Notes under the pieces: generated by a model
Seen by the model: only the letters and a program-made list of their open reading frames with translations
Databases searched by the model: none
Told to the model about the DNA's origin: nothing
DNA from: Echinococcus granulosus
Taxonomy: Eukaryota; Platyhelminthes; Cestoda; Cyclophyllidea; Taeniidae
Reading direction: 5' to 3'
Length of the DNA: 64,000 bases
Assembly: GCF_000524195.1 (NCBI RefSeq)
Contig: NW_020170381.1
Location: forward strand, 1,704,153 to 1,768,152
Translations under genes and position numbers: made by a program
In this document: positions 1-14,385 of the stretch, in pieces
How positions within the stretch are numbered: position 1 is the first letter of the stretch
How the letters are laid out: every line of letters starts with the position of its first letter

Positions 1-3000
1 ATTTAAGTACTCTTTCTTGACCAAAGAGTTGATCTGATGAATGACGTATGCTACAATCCTCACTAGATTGCTGCCAAATCAACAGTTTAATCAATGCAAT
101 GCCGGTAATACTTTTTTTGCCCATCAAAATTACCAAAATATTCCAGCGAAGCAGAGACTTGTGTGAATATTCACAAACAACCGTTCACTGGTATATCGTT
201 CTTTGACCACCCACCAAGCAGCAAGGAAGCGAAGTCCCAGAAATACCATTATAAAATGTCTTCCTCCTACGAAACATCACCTTGGTGGAGTAATGAATGC
301 TGACTTTGTCAATAAGGAGGAAATTTAATAAATTGATACAATTCTAATAACGCCTTATGGCCAGTCAGTAGGAAGGGCGTGAGAAAACGAGCCGATCAGT
401 GCAGTCGTCGATGGTTGGGGTGTCGCAGTTATTGCTACGTCGGAGCCGTCGGTGCTCACACATGCACACGGGTGTATGGAATACAATGAAAGAGGAATAT
501 CCACTTTTTGTTGAAGTAATTAAGGGCCGTTAGACGGTACAAATAGCCCAATTACCAACTAGTCTTTTGCTAGCTGAAAATTGAACGGTACTTCAATTCA
601 GTTAACAACTTCACTACTTCAATGAAGTCGTGAGGTGTGCGAAATCTATACCCTTATATATCCCGTAGCTTCACTGCAATATGTTACAAATGTTGAGCAA
701 CTGCAAAATTCCTGAGCCACTGGCATGAACTCAGTAGCATCTGACATCACCAATGCAAGCATATATTGCGACGATCCTGCCTAAAAACTTTCGTCACGAC
801 GAGGAATAAAATCAACATTATGACCATTCCAACATCGACTGAAAATGCATTCACTTAGATTAAAAAACAGGTCGCTTGCAAAACCGCCGACATTCATCGA
901 GCAAAGTTGCACAAACCTTTGTATATTTGCATGGAAATAGTTAGATTTGATCAGATGTAGCAATTACATTTCCGTAGTAAGTAGTTCGGCACCCTAACAA
1001 TTATAAGACGTGATTGAAAAGGATGAGAAAGATTTTGCTGAAACTCATGATCTGAAGCAATTCATCTTACTCAATTTTTTACTTCTCCATTCTAATGTTA
1101 TGGTGTTCTCTCGGTGCTTTCATATCGCCAAAATGTGTTTGAAGGACGCTTTGATGCACTGCTTGATGGACTCGAACCAAGTTTCCGTCTACTGGTACCC
1201 ACAAAGTATATCAAGAGGGGCTCATTCGATACGTTGTCTCATCATTTCTAAGGCTGTTGCTTATTAAAAGTGCCTGTTTGGAAAGAAGTGCCTATTTTGT
1301 GTGCTAATAAATAAAGTATATTTTCACTCATACATCGGAAACTACTTTAAGTAGTCGATGTGACAACAGTAAATCTCGCATTTTACTATATTCTCCCACT
1401 TTTGTGGTAAAGACCACAAACATGGATCTTGGTTTTACATATTGTATCATGAGTTGACCTAAAATACAGTTGCCTTTCTTTGCCCAAAAATGTCAGCGGC
1501 CCCATCCATTTTCAACGCAGAATGGACAAGTAGTTAGAATTTGCAGCGATTGTGCAACTGAAATACTTGCACGCCAGGGAATCACAATGATGGGCTCACT
1601 CATCGGACATCAGACAACTTCTGTGCGGCAGTTAAACATACTACTTGTTTCTGTAGCCCAGTGGTTAGCATCACTTGTACAGGGTTAAATTTAACAGTCT
1701 AAAGTGGCAGTCACCAGAGTGGCTCGTCGACTGAATCCCTACACCAGTCAGTGAGAGCACCTTGCAATAGGGTTGACGCAACATTTTCCTAGATAGGATG
1801 GGCTTACTGCAGTACCTTAATTGTGGCAGTACTTTTTCTTAAAAATTTTCATAATCCTTGAAGATAGCTTTTTTGTAAAGTTGCATTGTCCAATCAGACT
1901 CACAGCAAGACATTCGAAAACCTAGCAGTATTTACATTTGAACAACCATTCTGAACATGGTTTTGCCGGTATATTAATGTGCTCCCAGAATGAAGTGTAC
2001 ATAAATAATAACACAAAGTAGGCTACAACTTCCACAACTCCAATCATGCTGAATTCGAAGAAAAAACGTCATGGAATAGATTTTAGTAAAATCCTAATTC
2101 CCATCATCGCGTTGCATATTAAGAACGAGATAAATATTTTTAAAGTCAAAAAGTGAGCTGCAACACATCGGCACGTTCCCGTGGAAGGTGGGAGGTCAAT
2201 CAACAGAAGGAAACACTTACGCTGCAGGCTGGTAATGAATTGGGGCCGTAACTCCCGTCAATGCGTGGTAAGTTGGATGCTGCTTTTTCTCTTGAACAAA
2301 GCAAAGTAGGGAAAATTTACAAAATCTTTACCCTCATATTGCAGTTCGTAGCATAACTTCAACCCCAAAACGGTGACTGCTGAATGACAATGGTTGTTTA
2401 GAGTTCCATTAGTGGAGAAAATTTTGCAGTGGTGTGCTTTCTCCATGTTATATTTCAAACAAGCGTGTTACAATGCTTTTCCAAATTTGCCAGGATATTA
2501 TCCCAAATTTAGGAGAATCCAGAGAGCTTAACTCCTTTGCCACCCTCGGTCTATTTCCTTTACGCACTACCATCTGTTTCGGAGCCCAAAAAAACTTGCA
2601 GTTCTTGATTCTAAAGCAGGAATTCAAGAAGTAGGCCTTAGCAAAGCAATTAGGGAAGAATTCATTCTTTTACATCTCCAACTTGGGGACACTTTGAAAA
2701 AAGACATTGAGCTTCTGTTTTTATGCTACAACTAGTCTTATTAGATCCTATGCGATACTTTGGAGTTGACCGCTCTTGACAAGAAAATGTACTCGACAGA
2801 CTCGCTGCAAAGAAGGACAACGCGGTCATTCATTGAGTTGTGAACAAATTTTTTGTAATTGCAATTTTGTTCGGTTTAAAAAACGTACAAACTACTAAGT
2901 CTTGGAAGGAGAGGGGATCTCCCAGGAAAAAAATTGAAGTTAAACTTTTGTTGCACTCAGTGATGATGCTACCGCTTAACACACTATTTTGTCAGACCAC

Positions 3001-4197
3001 CATGAAAGTCAAGTAAATTTTACTTTTAAATGAGTGTCAATCGTGCCGTATACCCAAGTGAATTTTTGCATAATCCTTTGTAACGTATGGTCTAAAAGAT
3101 ATCAGTAACGTGAGCAGGCGTAGAAGAAATACGAAATCGCGAAAACACAACATATTTTGGTCCTTAAATTTTTGTTTTATATTTGCCTTTGAATAACATT
3201 AGGACCCAAACGATTTTTATTTTGCCGAAATAGTTTGAAGGAAAGTGAAGGCATTCATAAAGCAGAAGGCGCTCTTAAGTTCCTAACCCATGTTGACTTG
3301 GAATTGGTGCGTATCCCTTGTTGCATACCAGTAGACAGGCATTAGACATCCACAGTATTTGTGTTTTTACTTTCCTCCCACCAGCAAAGGTGAGAACAAC
3401 AACCAATATGGCCACACATTCAAACACAATGACACTTGGCATGCCCCAATCGTACTATTAAATCATTATCAAGCACTCCTCCTTACCTCCTTTCTCACAA
3501 ATGTGAGGGAAATTTGTCACTCTGCCTTACTAATTAACTTTGAAATTCAGAAGGCAAATAGTTATTCTGTCAAAGTTGAGTGCAACCTTCGTGTTACGCT
3601 AATAAGTAAATACTGCATGCTGAAGATGCTGAATTAGCGCCTTTTATTTTAACAATTTGAGTTGATGGACTATCTGCTTTAGTTATCGTATCTTCCAAGA
3701 TTTTGTTACTTTTAACGCAAATTTTCGCTCTTACCTGGGGATTGAAATTCAGGCATTTCAAAGTCCAAATCCCTAGCTGTCCAGGAGCAATTGAGAAATT
3801 GAACCTAGCTTCCATTGCATTACAGGGCGAACCGCCTTCTACGCCTCCATGTCCTAGCTTTTTACACAAACTCTGCACCAACATCAGAAAGGCCTTTTAA
3901 ATCATGTCCGATTATAAAAAAGTAAAGTTTCAAACCCACTTTGAACTTGCGTATTTTCAAATAGGCAAACGGCAACATGAATAAACAAAGTTGCGGAATG
4001 TTCATCTCTAATGTAGACTCCTAGAGAACACTTGTAACCTCCTCAAAAAACTGAGTACTCACGGACGCAACTCTTCATTGTTCATTTTTATTTGCTTTTT
4101 GATTGCCTCGTAATAACTTCAGTCGTTCCGTTAAATAATTTCACATTTCCCCTTTCTCTTTAAACGTTTGGTTTGTGCTCAACAGTAGGCACGCTCT
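1..4197. other. No recognisable gene
   Basis: Only short open frames (under about 100 codons) with no recognisable family, no splice-consistent exon chain and no clear RNA gene. The sequence is AT-rich. It may be intergenic or a long intron of a gene outside the window. Confidence 0.5.
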
Positions 4198-4245
4198 CAT
4201 CATCATCACCATCACCATCACCATCACCATCACCATCATCATCAT
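4198..4245. repeat. CAT/CATCAC microsatellite
   Basis: About 48 bp of tandem CAT and CATCAC units, beginning and ending with pure CAT and with CATCAC in the middle. It lies in sequence without a recognised gene, so there is no reason to read it as a poly-His or poly-Ser-Pro coding run. Confidence 0.9.
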
Positions 4246-5490
4246 ATGTGCCTTCCAGAGACTTAAATTGCGTTTGCGTTATGTTGCTATAGCACTAGTG
4301 CAGGACTCTTGGAATGCTTAATCACATTCGATCCTCACAGCGATTGACAGGACTGGGAGAGGATTTTGACGTAGTGCGGAGATGTAATTGTGGCGACCCA
4401 CCTCAAAGAATACCAGAACAGTTTTAGTATGATAAACACCACGACTTAAAAGTGTTCAAAGGCAAACACAACCGTTCGAAAACCTCTGGTAAATCCCAGA
4501 CTCATAGCGTTTCGGTTCTCATCATAGTGTGTCATTGTCTTTTTAACCCTCAATGATTATAATTTGTGACATGATTAAGCGTTTCATTACTTCATATTTG
4601 GCGGGATCAACAATGTTTTTAATTACAGGGAAAACCACATCAGCGCAAATTTGATTGTACTACTTTAAAAGTTTCGCCTGTGCTCCGCTAAGCGTAGGCA
4701 AGTGGTTAAAAACAGCAAGACATTTCTTCTTTTGTGTCGACTAGAGAGAACACACAGATTCTCGATCTACAAGGCTACGATGCACAGAACCTGGCATGGT
4801 GAAGCATCAGCCATCAAGCGGGGCGACGAAGTTGATGCAAAATATCTTTATTAAAATCCCATTAGACAAAACTGGGAAACTAATGTAAAACTATTTTATG
4901 TTGTAAAAACCATCAATTTAAATCAGAAAATACTGATTATTCTAGCTTAAGTTCTTTTACGTTTAGGATTATTAGAACTGCTTTATTCAAACTACTGTAA
5001 GAGCTGCTACAAGGCATGCTCATTAGCACGCTTGCTGCCAGCGGCACCCATATGTGACGACCCCATTCCCTTATCTAAGCCTAACATCGTAGATGTGAGA
5101 CATGGGATTCGTTATCGGTTTTTGATGAATAGTTGAGTTGAAAGTAGTAAAGTAGATGTCGGATATGCTTCGTATGAAGATGATAGGTGATTCCCTTTTT
5201 TGGGCAGCATTCGAATTGGTGAAAAGATTAGAGATGATCGGTGGCATGTTAGAAGGGTAAAATATCTGTCCAGTGATGATGGACTCTTCTCTGCGACCCT
5301 GATGGTAAACATGTCAGTATCTGATTTGAACGCATTAGTTAAGCACTTGGCCGATGGCCTTTAGGTTAAATAGGCTTAATACAGCCTCCAAGAGTAATAA
5401 AGTTTTGAATTAAAAGAACACAAAAAAGTAATTGCTAACTTTGGATAGTCGTGACTCTTCGACCTCGCCTCAAACTCCCGTTGATGTCTG

Positions 5491-5789
5491 AACACACACA
5501 CACACACGTACGCACAGAACGCATCAAATCACCGCCCTCGTGTGCACATGCATTTCTGGACGCACATACACACGTGCGTGCGTGCGTGAGTGAGTGTGCA
5601 GACGGCATGAGTGTACCTCTGCGGGTGCTGCTGGCTTGTGGTAAACCACTGATATGCACACACTCTCAAGCACGGTGTGCAAATGCACGCGCTGTCATGA
5701 CGACTGCAATGCAGTGCGGAGGCGCGCGTGCCTCGGTGTGTCCACACACGCGCGCGTGCATACATGCGCATATGCGTACACACACAAAT
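5491..5789. repeat. Alternating purine-pyrimidine CA/GT/CG-rich block
   Basis: About 300 bp interspersed with CA, GT, GC and CG dinucleotide runs, densest at 5491-5517, 5561-5600 and 5732-5789. Open frames across it on both strands (up to 265 codons on +) are rich in His, Thr, Cys, Ala and Arg, as expected from translating a CA/GC repeat, and are not taken as genes. Such alternation is the classical context for Z-DNA; that is inference from composition only. Confidence 0.75.
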
Positions 5790-7777
5790 GCGACGATGTC
5801 CCAGCAGCTGGCACACTCATCCCAACAGCTCCTCGTCCTCCTCCTACTTCTATTGCCCCGCAAGACCTCCTCCTCCCTAATTATATATGACGGTGGTAGA
5901 AGACGCGTCCACCTGGCGGAGGTCTCTGTGATGGTTTACGCACTCCTCGTCTGTTGCATCGTATTCTTCATATTTCCCCACCGATGTCATTCCCACTCCC
6001 TCACGTTGGACCAGAGACCACGAGGCCCCACCAACAGCCCACTTCGGAAAGTGGATGTATTCACCTACCCCTACTGGCAGCAAAGGCTCTCTTCTCCCTA
6101 CTCCTGGCTCCCCCGGAGACCTCTGTGGAATCAGCTCGAGGTGCAAAATTGCCGTGAGTACCTGTTTAATGTCAACTTGCGCCTGCTCTTCCTGTTAAAA
6201 CCTTTATCCAGATCCTGTTTTCCATGCGCTTGGGTTTACGAATTTTAATGACTGCTTGGTTTAACGGAAGTAACTGGTGAGCAAAGTAAGCATGTCATCA
6301 TGTCATGTGCGTGGGATTTTACGGGATTTTTAGCGTGTAACTGCGTGCACACGTTTCAAAGGGGCAAGCGGTTGCAGTGATTGTGGCCTGCTGCATGAGT
6401 GACTGGGTTCGAAAAAGGAAGTCAGTTAAGAATCTGTGTTAAGGCACAATTACAACCATTACCTGCGAAATAAACCAAGGTGGTGATCCAAGGTGGACCG
6501 ACTTTTCGAGGTAGTGTCCAGGGCCAGTGTTTCAGGTCCCCTATTAAACCGGTTTTGGTTGTATTCTGTGGGTATAAAGCGTTCCTTGCTAACGTAGGAA
6601 CTGCGTGCATGGCAATTAATCAAAATCCTGCTCTACAACACCCACAACTGCGTCTACATGGTAAGTGATCATACGCGTTGATTTCAAGTGCCGCTGCGAC
6701 AATGATGGTGATTTTGGTGAGTTTTGAAGGCACCACTTTGGCGGTCCAGGCGTGTTGGGTTACGCTTCTCCCTCTACGTCTCTCTCACTCCACACTCGCT
6801 CGATTGCTTGGACTCTCCCATACCAAATTGCAAAGTTATATTGCAAAGCCTGGCAGTACTACCGCGCACCTGCAGCCGGGTGTTTCTACACCTTTAATGC
6901 CCTGTAATTGAAGTCGACCTTAGACTTCCAAATTCCACTGAATAGTTGGGAGAATTCTGTCACATCTTGGTGGTGCGTACCATGGTCATGACCGTGATTT
7001 ATGGCCTCCTCTGTGAGATTGCAATCTATTCTGGCTCGACATTCTGTAAGATTTATTACCTCTCATGATATCATATAAATGACCAAGGTTTTGTATTTCA
7101 TGAACCCCAATTAATTTTGCTACTCAACCAAAAACCACTGGAGTTTTGTGATGCCCCATTTTAATACAGCATGCCCTAAAACTGTACATGGACGTGGTAA
7201 ATCCCCCTGTTTGCCATCCCTACCAATATAAGTTAGGTATACGTAAATCGAAACGCTGATGAGCTATAAAGACGGCACCGACAGTTCATGTCAAATAGAA
7301 CAATGAAGAGCTTTATGGTTTCGTTTCAGCCTTTTAATTTGACACCGGATTTACTGTTTGCCTTTGTTGTTTTATGATACGAAGGAGAAATACCCGAGAA
7401 ATATAAACGAAAGTAATTCTCGAATACACAAATCCTTTTGGGAGTGTGCAATAATTCAGTTGAAGCCAATGAAAATTAGACGTGTTAAAGTATATTTAAT
7501 TATGCTATATTTAAAAAGGCAGCAATTGCAAAAAGTTGGAAATCGAGTTAACTGGAAAATTAGTAAAGTGTGACGCTGCTCAGCTGGATTGCTTCTTTCA
7601 GTGGCATCATTCATTCTTACTCCCAACTTGCAAAATACCAACCTTTGAAGCCATGGTATTTTATAAAAAAGTGTATTTACTTTTTACGGCTCCAGATTCA
7701 CTAAGACTAATTATTGCAAGATAAAGTTGAACTTATCTGAAATTAACAAGTTATATTCCATCTATGTGAAGTTTCAG

Positions 7778-10700
7778 GTTCAGTTCCCAAGGACATTCTG
7801 AGCGCAGAAGAAGTTCTAGCCCACGAGCAAGCGATTCAGAGAGCTGCGGAGTCGCAACGATATCTGCGACGCACGCAACGAATTCTCCGACTGCAGCATC
7901 TTCAATGGCTGTCCCATCGCGAGTTCCTCGCCTCCTTTGGGAAAGCACCCGAGCGGAGATTTCGCCGACGGTTCGTGTCCGCAGTCACGGAGGGTTTGGG
8001 CATGACAACGACAACAAAAATGCTGACAGTAATGGCAAAGATGGAGACAGTACCGCCAGTGTTCTCTGAAACGGTGGCAGCGCCGTCTACTCTTGTGGAC
8101 ACGACAACTTTTACTGTTTCCCCCCCTACCGCTACCATCTCCGACCAAACCTTCACCATCGAGGCTTCTCAGGAAGGGGCACTGGCGACTGTACATCGGT
8201 TGGCGATACGGTCGAAAACTATCTTCATATCGAGTGGCGTGATGAGCGCACGCCTTCGCTACTTAATTCAACTGCATCGCACCTTTAGGGGACAGCACAG
8301 GCTTCTGGTGGAAGTACGCCTCCATCCACAGTATCCACCTATCTACATTGGGTGAGAATTTAAACTAATGTGTACAAATGTGGTTGCCCGCACTTATCAT
8401 GATATGTAAAGAGATGATTTATTGTAGGTGATATAGGAAATCATCGATGGCGTTTTAACGATAGTGTCAGAGATTGCGTTGAATCACGGTGCAGTGATAT
8501 GGCGATTTCCATTAAAATTCCACGTCGAAGACCTCGCTCACATGCATTTGAGTAGCCGTTCTCCTATGATTTGGATAAATCTCCTCAATCTTTGAATTTG
8601 ATAGATAGCTGATAAATAACTTGATGGTGCTGGTGGTTTTTAATGCGCAACTGCCGAAGTGATTTTTGTTAGAGCTAGAAAATGGACTGGCTTTAAACTT
8701 TAGTACATCGGTTATAATCAATGAGTCCGATAACTCCAGTTATATTATATTTAAATCACTATCCACTTTTTTTTTCGATCTCCATTCGGCAGCGAAACAG
8801 TTTCTAACGCCGTTCGTGGTTAAAAGTTCCAGTAAGAATAATCTGTCTTGGTTTAAAAGACTACACCGATCTGTCAGGACGTAGCGTCCAAACAAATTGG
8901 GGGTTTAGTGCGCGTTGTCAACGCAGATAGAGCAGGTAAAGGGCATTGACAACTGGGTGTGGTGATAAGGCGATCTGCCGACCCATTCTGGGTCTGCAAA
9001 ACTCTAATAACCCCAGATGGGTGGTCCTGCCTCATCGCAATTACGCAATTAGTGCATGCAGCACGGGAAGGAAGGAGCCTGCCAGCTTCTGTGTTGGGCT
9101 GTGCCGTTGCGAGTGTGGGTGGGTGCGCTCGGCCAGGCGGTAGGCACACACCATACACTTATGAATACCGCCAGCCTGGATGTGTGTGCACGCGGGGATA
9201 ATGGTCTTCTCATGAGAGGTGGAGGGGATGATAAGTGGACGAGTTACTGTGACCTCCAAAAAGGAGATGAACTTTTCCCGATGCCTGACTAAGGGAAAGG
9301 CACCCAGTTTCAGGACACGTAGTTTTACTGATGTGGTCTCATCGACACATCATTAGCTGCCTACGACACCTTTTTCCTATTTATGGCACCGTGAACGAAC
9401 GGCTTCAAGGCAGAAACCTTTCAGAACATTCGCATCTCGGGAAGTACGAATTACACCATGAATGAAAGGCTCATGAAAGTAATTAGAAAAGGCCCTCAAA
9501 CGGATTGTCTAAAGACGCTGACTGGGACTAGCGTGAATGAACTTTGAAAGGGGGAGAGAAGTCCGAAGTAAGGGAAGCAGTCGAAAATGGTTAGCTGAAA
9601 AGCCACAGACATGTTGCCAATGTGACCGAGTGTTCATGTCAGCATTGCATGAACAGACACAGAGGGGATGAGCAAGACGCACCACAGCACATACATGCCA
9701 GAGCCTACTGTTCTCCGCCCTTCAATCAGCCTTCTAATCACCTCGCTCGCTTGTGTGTTCGTCCTCGCGTTCGCGACCCCTCACTCGCGATGCGATGCGA
9801 GGAGTACGTCCACATAACAAAGGCATGGGATAACGCGGAGCGAGGCCAATTTTTTCGGTGCTGGACGTCTTTTTTCGCGTTGTCGCTGTGGTAGGTCGAG
9901 GCTCTATACCCAGGCCACTTTCTGCGCACTGCCAAACGCAAACGACGAGCCGCGCTCGCCTTCTACACATCCCGTGTGCTAAACCAGGCTAATGGATACA
10001 CGTATAACCTACTGGTCGTTCTTCCGACTCCACTCTCCTCCCATCCCCCTCTCCTTCAGTTCCTAATTCTACAGGTTTCCCATCTAAAGGCCCCTTTAAG
10101 GCGCCGGGTGGTGGCTTTGAATAGAGCATTGCATTTATCGGTGGGGAGAGTATGTTTTGAGATAACGGGTTACACTATGTGCCGACAGAATTGGATTCAT
10201 GTTGATGAGGAGCAGGTGTAAAATGGAAAGTCGTTCCTTCTTCATGCAAAATTAATAAGAGCATCAAAACTTCATTTGTGCTATCGACCTTGGTGAAAAA
10301 AGTGTTAATGGCAAGAGAAAATGGTCGAAAATATGTTATAGAATTAGGGGAAGAATCACATACAGACTCTTCCATCTGAACTTTGACTGGAGGCGACAAG
10401 ATTGCCGTAATAAAATCCAATGTATGCAATACTGGAGTTCTTGAAAGGCTACTGACTGTTGGTTCGGCATTGATGGTGGGTATTGTGCTTGCCGAGTTTT
10501 TATCTTCGACAGTTGATATACTGCTGTGTTTACGCTCACAAGTCAATCATGAGGATTTCCTTGCTTTTAATCTGCCCCTGCGCTCTGTTCATTTACTCAA
10601 CACTTGAGATTAACCAAACTGTTACTTATAAGGCCATGGTCCTCCTTAAACTAGAGCCATGTCACGACTAGGTTGCCAACCGCTTGTTCATTTGTGGGGA

Positions 10701-12268
10701 GGTTTGGACGGAGTACTGACCTGACATAATAAGGTACTTGCGGATGAGCGGTGACTCGGAGAGGAGCCAGCCCAACTAGGTGGGCGCGATGTGAATGTGC
10801 GCTAGTCAACCACCGGCACCACCACCTACCGCAGCGATATGATTTACCTGTCAACACCCCACTTGTCTGCACTCATGTCACCCTCCTCCGCATACGCGTC
10901 CGCTACCTTGTACACACCACTGTTTAGACCTCCCACGACGCCATTGACGACTGCCGTGCAAAATCAACCAGCCTCCCTCCACCCATTACCTCTTCTCCCT
11001 ACAACGTGGGTGGTCCGAACCTATGTCTGCTCCAACGTCGGTTTCCCTTGATTTCCGCAAAAGTGAAGTTCGACACTTACTGAAAATTATTTCAGTACGG
11101 TATCCTATTCTTCTAAGCCATCCGATCCAAAGTCATCTAGCTTGCCAGTGTCGTGGCAGCGGTGGTGACAAGCCGACTTGTATGCTTAATGTTTAACCAA
11201 AAAGAACCAAGCAAAGTGCCAGTTTGCGGTTTGAAAAAAAAGTTGCGTTCTCGACGGCCTAAATAATTTGAAGTCCCTGTCCCATTTCAGAACTTACGAT
11301 ATTGCTTTACATCGAATCAAAAAAATACTTTTAAGTAAAAAAAATAGCTAGTGACTTTCATTAAATGGAATTACTTGATTTGGATTAGGGGTTTTGAGCA
11401 TCCTTAAGAATGCAATAACATTTCCACCTGACTGCGAGTTGAATTGAACGGCGGTTTTTGTCGCAGGACTGTGGAGGATGTTTGCGCCTACTGGCCAGCA
11501 GATGCTCCCGGTTCCGGGTGTTCCCCAAGGAAGCGGCGCTTCTACCAGAAGGGGCGCATTTGCCTGTGCCACATGCCGCCTGGTATCTACCACCAACGCC
11601 TTAAAATCAACTTCAGGGACGTCTTTGAGGGCGCTCAGATTTCTCAGTTCCTTATCAACATTCTCTTCTCTGGGCAGGTAGGCGAACCCACCGTCTTATC
11701 TCTAGTCATGTTCGATGAGAATTGTTTTGGCCACGAAAACTAACATAATGTAGGATGAAACCGTTTGCCTAGTTTGCCTAGTTTTAATGTTGCCTATCAA
11801 TATGGGGAAAAGGAAGAAAACGCAATGTAACCAATTTTGGTGCAAGCTTTTGTGAAATGCAACCACTACGGAAAGTGGCCCGCTACTTGAAATCGGTAAC
11901 TCAACTCGTCGTTTGTCGCTAACAACAGAGTGCTTGTATGGTGTTTTAAGGGGTTACAAATCATACATGGAGTCAGAATTCGACTGAGCAAACTAGGAAA
12001 GAGACGTTATGCTGAGCAAACTAAGGTGGAAAAAACTCATTCATGTTTAAGATTAAGCCATTTAGCTAACTCATGTAAGTGGGAGACAACTGTATGCATC
12101 CAACGATGACGAGTACTTACATGAAACTATTCAGACTTATTTTATGGTGATTTTATTGCTCCATTTTAGCACCTAAATTTGTACGTGACAGTGCAGTTGA
12201 TATCTGCAACTAACACCACCGTAGCCTGCTCGCGGTCAAAGATACCAGTCTCCTTCTCATCGCTTTAG
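7778..12268 (+). CDS. Candidate three-exon gene end, family not recognised
   Basis: Three segments join in one frame across good splice signals: 7778-8351 (TTTCAG before it, GTGAGA after), 11467-11677 (GTCGCAG before, GTAGGC after) and 12170-12268 (CATTTTAG before, ending in TAG). The first exon encodes about 190 residues. It starts with a charged, Gln/Arg-rich helical stretch (AEEVLAHEQAIQRAAESQR), then a Thr/Ser/Val-rich linker, and ends in RLHPQYPPIYIG. The second encodes 71 residues with several Cys (VCAYW, ICLCHMPPGIY) and the third 32. Splice phases are 2 and 0 and agree, but that can happen by chance. No start codon or upstream exon was identified, and I do not recognise the family. 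The first exon is the best supported part. Confidence 0.33.
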
Positions 12269-14344
12269 TGGGAAGGACGATTACACGCCAGCCACTCAGT
12301 CCGGTCACTGCGTGAGGGAAATGTTCACATTTTTGCAAAACGGAGGTGCGTCGGGTGAACGCATGAATGTGATGGTTGAGGTGCTCAAACACGCAGCCGC
12401 GCGCTCACCCCGCGGACTTATTTGCTTTCCACCGCCCTACCAACTCACTCTAGAGTTCTCTCACGCTGCCAGCATCGACACTGTACATAGCCCCAAACCG
12501 AACTACCTCCGTTATGTATAGAAGCAAGTATGTTATCGCGCCCGCTACGTGTTTTGCATTTCAAACCCCCACTACCTTGCCGGTGAGAGCTCTACGACTG
12601 CTCAGATGTTTTGTGCGACCTTACTTCGACAAATTAAAGATTTCTTTTTTTCTAAAGCTCCGGCATTTTGAACTTAAAAATGCAGGTACACGACTGATTA
12701 TGATATGAACTTGGATTCGCACCTCGACACGATAGCGGAGCAGTAAGTGGGGAAGGCTTTATGGAGGCACAGATGTGACAGCGCATATAACACGACGAGC
12801 CAGTGCGGACGGCATTGAAAATGCTCGTACAACCTGCACTGACACGATTTCCATATGGTGTCGTTAACACAAATATCGAGACGGAGGAACTTCTCCCTTT
12901 CAAGACGTTAGATGCGATTTGGGCACGTACCAACTGGCCCTAGAAATTTGTGCTGTTTACGGCGCAGCTCGTTGCAGTGACGTATGTAATTTGTGGGGCC
13001 TCGTCAAATGCATGCGATTGCCGGCGTGCATGTGTTACAGGGCCAGCACTGCAGCGTCGGCCCAACGACACTCCTCACCCAACTCTGCAATAGCCCTTAT
13101 TTTGAACCTTCATCAAATGTCAATCAGACCTGATGGATGTGATTAGAACTTGTGAGCTTTACAAACCAAAATTAACTCAGTTCCAAAGCTATAGAAGTTT
13201 CCTGGCTAATCAGTGTGGCACTTGGAGAAGATACAGTAGCAGAACATGCCGTCCGAAAGTGACTGAAGCAACTTGATTGCGGTGACTCGAATCCTCTACT
13301 CTTGGTCACGAAGAATAGAGAATCGTTTCACTGTAGCTTAAAATAAAGGATCCATACAGCACCAGCCCTCATACCGCATGAGAAGTAGGGTCCGGAAATA
13401 AGCGTGTGATAAAAACAGGTGAAGAGAGCTAGGTTTCGTGCTCCTAGAGAGACGTGCTTGAGAAAAGTAGAACTAGTAGGCAAGCGTCTAGTTAGGGAAG
13501 GACTAAAGACTCTAATGACAATTATTTTAATAAGCAAAATATTTCAAGACTTTTGTGGTTATTTAATTTTACCTATGCAAACCCCACAAACTCATTTGAT
13601 TACCTTACACCAATCCTATCCAGACGAACTAAAGGGGAATAGGATTTACACCAGAGGTACACAGTAAATAACAAAAAAATAAATAATGGCAGGTTTAATG
13701 ACTAACAAATTTCGAGAAATTCTACTGCGATCGGTCCCAGTATGCGAAAGTATGAGGAAAATCAGTGACATCCCAGAAGTGGCATGTAGGAGACCCAAAC
13801 TGGCAATCGGTAAAGGTGCATAACAAACAACGACCAAGGAGTTTTCAAGCTAACAAAAGTGACAACAGCAACGATGCGCAGACTTGGGCCTCTGTGAATT
13901 CTAACAACTTGGTAACCGTGACAGACGACTGACTCCACAGACTGCACTGCCCACGGTAATTAGGATTAACATTTGAATAAGAGCACCAGCAACTGACAAG
14001 ACTTGAGGAAATAAACAATGATTACATACGTCCCACGATAAAACATTTCCAGGCTTATCTATTCTTCTATTAACTTGATAAAGTAACTCAGGTTTTGCGA
14101 CACTGATTTGGTAACAAATGCTTATACCCAAACGAATGAGAAAGGGAAAAGCAAATAATCGGGTGGAGTATCACGAAGTAGCAAACGCGGGAAAAATAAG
14201 AACAGAGTAAGTGGTAAAATCTGCCGTTACAAATACAATGCATCTGAACGTGGGCTGAAGAAGGCTGTTGGTCAGAGATCGTTGAGTGTTTCGTTGGTCA
14301 ACATTGGAATAGTTATGTCTAAAAGATCAACAATGAATAACTTA
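12269..14344. other. No recognisable gene
   Basis: Contains only short open frames. The stretch at 12300-12520 is more GC-rich and keeps a 69-codon frame, but it has no family match and no splice-consistent partner. Confidence 0.45.
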
Positions 14345-14350
14345 TTTATT
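14345..14350 (-). promoter_or_regulatory. Poly(A) signal AATAAA of the DDX19-like gene
   Basis: TTTATT on the + strand reads AATAAA on the minus strand, about 36 nt beyond the stop codon of the DDX19-like gene. This is a plausible polyadenylation hexamer, placed by position only. Confidence 0.5.
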
Positions 14351-14385
14351 ATTGCGTCTTATCTAAACGATGTGAGCAGTCGATG

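Noticed and set aside
1648..1740. tRNA-like A box (TAGCCCAGTGGTTAGC) suggesting a tRNA or tRNA-derived SINE
   Set aside because: The following sequence does not fold into a cloverleaf, and the nearest B-box-like stretch is too far and too poor a match. No second copy was seen.
5451..6248. 265-codon open frame on + and overlapping long frames on -
   Set aside because: The first part translates the CA/GT/CG repeat block and overlapping frames exist on both strands, so length here is a composition effect. No family features.
9734..9970. Minus frame containing GIEPRPTTATT
   Set aside because: Looks like the translated edge of a dispersed repeat rather than a gene; it overlaps other frames and has no start or splice support.
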